Source of the DNA: Ancylostoma caninum
Lineage: Eukaryota; Nematoda; Chromadorea; Rhabditida; Ancylostomatidae
NCBI GenBank assembly: GCA_037903475.1
Contig: JBAJFG010000290.1
Location: 558,001 to 622,000, forward strand
DNA length: 64,000 nucleotides
Direction: 5' to 3'
Shown here: positions 60,331 through 64,000 of the stretch, in pieces
Layout: every line of letters starts with the position of its first letter
Numbering within the stretch: position 1 is the first letter of the stretch
Notes under the pieces: generated by a model
The model's input: only the letters and a program-made list of their open reading frames with translations
The model's database searches: none
What the model was told of the DNA's origin: nothing
Program-made: the position numbers and the translations under genes

Positions 60331-62688
60331 GTGTACATCGGCCATGAATCATTTGCGCTAGAGAAACCGCTGCCGAACAATCACAGATTCAGATGGGTGC
60401 TTTTTGTGCGCCCGATCGTAGGGAACAAATTCACCGACAGAAGTTTCCTGAGTAAGGTGAGGCTTCATCAACTACTACTGTTTTGGGTGTTGCCGTATTT
60501 CTCATTTGTCACATGTTGGCAGTTTGTTTGTTAGCGTTCTGCAACTTTACTTTGAAGGTGGAGGTTGAATTGCATCCTACATTTGCAAATCCATTTCGTG
60601 TGCTGAAAGAGCCCCCGTTTGAGTTGGAGGAAACCGGCTACGCCTCTTTCACGCCAAAGCTTACAATCTACTTCAATACCCCTCATGCCAAACCATATCC
60701 GGTGCAATATGATATGAATCTTAAGCTGGGTGAGTGCAGAGGAAATTTTAGCATAGAGTGGTAGAAAAGGTATGTGTTTCAGAGAAACATGCTTTTCACC
60801 AGCAGGAACTGACATTCGCTATGTCGGATGTTCCTGCCTCTTTCTTGGAATTAGTTAAACGATTTTGTGGCTCAACAGATGGGAAGAGGAAGAAACGAGA
60901 TGCTGAAGGATCATCGAATCGTCCAAAGAAGGCAAAACCAAGTGATGGAAGGTGGTTGGCATTCTCTTTTAAGGATATTCCCTTTTTGATTTATTGTTTC
61001 TTACAAATTTCGTTCGCGATCAAGCTGAGCTCTATGTTAATCGTTGATTCATATGTCCATGCGCCTGCACACCACCAGTCCATGAGTAAATGAGGATATT
61101 TCGTAAAACTACTGGATTAAATACTGGTTTATGAGATAACACATAGATAATTGGACTCTGAATTTGCATTGGCAAATGTCTAATTAAAGCTATCGCTTTT
61201 GTGTTCTGTTTTACGGCAATGAGCCTTTCCAGAACCTTCAAGACTCATTGCTGTAGGACAGAATACAACAATGAACTGAAACGGAATGTCCAAATGAGGG
61301 GCATTCCGTTCCGGCGCTTTTGTCTTTAAAAGTCTCTCGAAACATAGATTTCAAGATCTTGTACTTGAGAGACTCGATTAAATTGTCACTGCTGTTGTGG
61401 TGCTGTTTTCCCTTACAGTCCCATCGCTAAATCAGGATTGGCTCTGTGAGATAAACCATCAAGTCCAAGAAAACCCTTACTGTATGAATAACATTTCAGA
61501 GGTCATGAAATAGCCATGAAAGAAGTCAAAGAAGAAAAGAAGAAAGAAAAAGACCGTGACGGTGAAAAAGAGAAGAAGGAAAAGAAGCATAAACGTTCCT
61601 CCAAAGACTCAAGTGTAGGTTTATTCACTTCGCTGTGTAATTACATGTCAACTGCTCAATTGTTTTCAACATATTACATTTTTTCGTTATGTTAATTCAA
61701 CCAGCTCATACTGTTTAGGACAGCACAGATCGCGAAACAGCACCGATACGTGACTCGTCGCCGACTCCTTCACCTATGGACACCTCATCAGCATTCCGCA
61801 CTGCAATCACACCACAACGGCCGGTAAAAGTGGCTCCAAACAAGGCTGAGGATCGTGGACAGGACAGCTCAAGCGACTCGGTGCAGTTTCCCACTATATA
61901 TTCCCACCAAGAATTAGATTGCATGGATCAAAGCGAGCGCAACTGTACACATGGAGAATCATTTCCTGTTTTGCAGTCATCTTTATCCGATTCGTCTCCA
62001 TCGTCATCGTCTTCAGTAGGAGCATCAAGCCCACCAACCCGTAGAACCCTTCCACTCACAGAATTGCACCGTCGTCTCACTTCGCTCACGGATGAAAATG
62101 TTATATTCCGGTATGCTTTTGTTGTTGTTTGAAAGCAGACTTGCTTCGTGGGACAGTTCCCTAACTGTTGCCTTTTTTTTTTGACCGATGCCACACCTCA
62201 TGTAAAGTATAGCACCATGCTTGTGCGGCGTGCTTTTCGAGGCCGAGAAAAACGTACCTCTAATTGACGCCCACTGTAGCTTTAACCTGGAAAAACATCC
62301 ACCACTGTGAGTGGTATGATGGTATGATGTAAGGAAGCTCAGAGTGTGAAAAGTAGAAAGTACCATCATTTTTGCAATTTTGGAAACGTTTCTGAACCTA
62401 CGGGCCTTGTTTAGTTGTTTGGTTACCGGACTCTTTGACGCGCCAATGGGTTAAGAATCCGTCAGACTTCGACAACGTCATCGCTCCTAATTCTAGCGCT
62501 GATATCAGTTCAGTTCGTATGAAAGTATTCTACCAATAACACCTGGTTTGTTTAGGGTAGCCGAGATTCTACTTACGCACCCAACCGCATCTACAATGTT
62601 GTTGCCATCGAGGCCGAGTATCTCGTTCGATCTCACGTCAGCAGACGCTGCTCTTGTTGCTAAGCTAAGTCATGCGCTTATGAGCTGA
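60331..62688 (+). CDS. AF9/ENL (MLLT1/MLLT3) orthologue, start exon unresolved
   Basis: Six exons (60331-60456, 60558-60729, 60783-60951, 61500-61614, 61719-62110, 62556-62688) give 368 residues plus stop; at least one short 5' exon is missing. AF9/ENL proteins read acylated histone lysines with a YEATS domain and recruit DOT1L or the super elongation complex through a C-terminal AHD. Visible: the YEATS domain (about residues 1-100), with FRWVLFVRP, VELHPTFANPFRVLKEPPFELEETGYASF and FNTPHAKPYPVQYDMNL; basic blocks GKRKKRDAEG and RPKKAKP; a Lys/Glu-rich run (exon 61500-61614); a Ser-rich disordered middle; and the AHD, LTELHRRLTSLTDENVIFRV to FDLTSADAALVAKL. In the acyl-lysine pocket GYA is kept, while the human HESF motif reads HPTF. 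C. elegans has one such gene acting with ZFP-1/DOT-1.1. Confidence 0.92.
62218..62280. repeat. Half copy of the GCGTCGATGGCGG MITE
   Basis: GTGCGGCGTGCTTTTCGAGGCCGAG to AATTGACGCCCACTGTAG matches the right half of the family. It lies in the last intron of the YEATS gene. Confidence 0.6.
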
Positions 62689-63805
62689 GGATGTAAGAGA
62701 GTTTCGAAGTGGAATGATTTGTTCCAAAGGAATTGTTAGCAGCGTTTTGATTCGTTTTTTTTTTCAAATATTTCCTAGTCTATGTTGTATAATATTGTTA
62801 TGATCTTGTATACCTGAACAAACCTTCATAAAGAGACGTAATAAGTAAATGGGCGTGGCCTAGCCCTGTAAGTACATCCCTCTACACCTGGGATATCTAG
62901 TATGTTTAGATGGGATGATTCACGTGCCAAATATCTATGTTGACTAATAATATTGAGTTTATAGTTGAGTTAGTACTGGTCTGTTTTTATTGTTGTGTAC
63001 TTTTATACTTTCATACTTTCCCCTTTCTATACCTTGATCCTATATTGGTGCCGTTCTCGCTCTCAGTTCCATCCGATTTTCTGGATGGAGTTCAATGCTG
63101 TAATGCTTGCCCGGTCAATTTTATTAGCGCGTCCACGCGTTCAGGTAGATGATCAACCCTGTTATCTCTGTGACGTCTAAAAACTGGTTCGTGTGATCAA
63201 GTCCACGTGATTATTCCTATATCTGCGTTTTACGGTTGAATGCTCATCATGCTAATTGGTTACTTAGATTACTTGCGCAAGTTTTTCATGTGACATATCT
63301 ACTGTTTGCCATACAAATGACTGTGTTCTAATTCTCATTTTCACCAAACATTCAATCGATACTCATATATTCTATGACATCTGCTGAATCTGCACGCTTT
63401 TGTGGGTGATACGCTGAGCAGAAATTATTCCCCGGTCAGCATACGTATCTGTGTTTATCTCTGTTTTGCCTAACCCTGCCCCCGTTTTGTGTTGTCGCTC
63501 AAATTGATGTTGTTGCTTTCTTTTTACTCGCTTACATGTATCACTAATGAATATTGATTAACTTGGTTCTTGTAGTCAGACATATAGTCATTTCTTGTTG
63601 ACATCGACAGAGACCGCCCCCCCCCCAATATCTGCTGCGGTGCGGGAGGAGGAGGGAAGGCTCACCATTGTTAGCAGTGCGTTTGTGCTTCGCTCCTAGT
63701 CATATAGAAGACTACACTGCTGGGGTACAGCACTACACATAGTTTTGATACGTATCGATTGTGGGCGGAACGAAACGGTGTTATCGTCAGGAGTATAGTG
63801 CTACT
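62689..63805. other. Downstream of the AF9/ENL gene
   Basis: Probably 3' UTR then intergenic DNA. No exon, RNA or long repeat recognised; a C run and purine-rich stretch lie at about 63617-63660. Confidence 0.5.
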
Positions 63806-63896
63806 TGCACTAGATCCGTGCGTTTGACGCGTGTGCGCCTATGTGATGAAGGATAGGATCAGTCGCATCGCTGACGCAGATCAAACGCACGCATAT
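63806..63896. repeat. CGTCAAACGCACGCAT repeat family, third copy
   Basis: CGTGCGTTTGACGCGTGTGCGCCTATGTGATGAAGGATAGG at the left and GATCAAACGCACGCATATG at the right are inverted; the part order matches 3840 onward. Confidence 0.65.
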
Positions 63897-64000
63897 GTAG
63901 CCTCGCAGTGGCGGCGCGTTTTCATTCCGGATGTTTACCCAGCTTTGAAGGGTCTTCAAGGAAAATCTCCCGCATATCTATGTGTGCATCTGACATGGAC

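Noticed and set aside
1..64000. tRNA, rRNA and CRISPR features
   Set aside because: None seen by eye on either strand; CRISPR is not expected in an animal genome. A tRNAscan or Infernal run would settle RNAs.

Overview
The window looks like nuclear DNA of a parasitic-type nematode, probably a strongylid (hookworm-like). The evidence is split genes with C. elegans-like introns (GTAAG/GTGAG donors, TTTCAG/TTTTAG acceptors), acceptor-like sites just before some start codons (spliced-leader style), nematode-specific VWA plus C-type-lectin proteins, clear orthologues of nematode/animal genes, and a heavy load of MITEs and fold-back elements. The species assignment is inference; the gene models come from reading exons and checking splice phase by hand.

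Layout. 1-7.0 kb: a 27-bp minisatellite, then the 3' part of a plus-strand VWA/CTLD gene (gene A, 551-3412) and a one-exon gene for a 77-aa basic protein (6812-7045). 7.5-23.9 kb: a complete 18-exon minus-strand paralogue of gene A (gene B, 643 aa: signal peptide, VWA, Thr/Pro linker, VWA, CTLD). One 6.7-kb intron of gene B (9037-15710) holds two plus-strand genes for related six-cysteine secreted peptides. They flank a 3-kb mariner-like relic that carries a ~50-bp minisatellite. 23.9-27.3 kb: intergenic DNA and a ~1.8-kb TIR element with an internal fold-back. 27.5-29.8 kb: nth-1, endonuclease III, 8 exons. 31.0-40.3 kb: minus-strand cccp-1/CCDC186 orthologue, 19 exons, 734 aa, with an inverted pair of Penelope-like retroelement copies in one intron. 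40.3-60.0 kb: about 20 kb with no gene I can recognise, filled by several MITE families, including one element inserted in another. 60.3-62.7 kb: plus-strand AF9/ENL orthologue (YEATS domain, Lys-rich linker, C-terminal AHD). The rest is repeat-bearing intergenic DNA.

The housekeeping genes (DNA base-excision repair, Golgi/dense-core-vesicle trafficking, chromatin reading) are not functionally linked. The left 24 kb is a secreted-protein locus: two paralogous lectin-like genes facing each other 3' to 3', plus a duplicated small-peptide family nested antisense in one of them. That nested peptide pair is the best candidate here for something undescribed.
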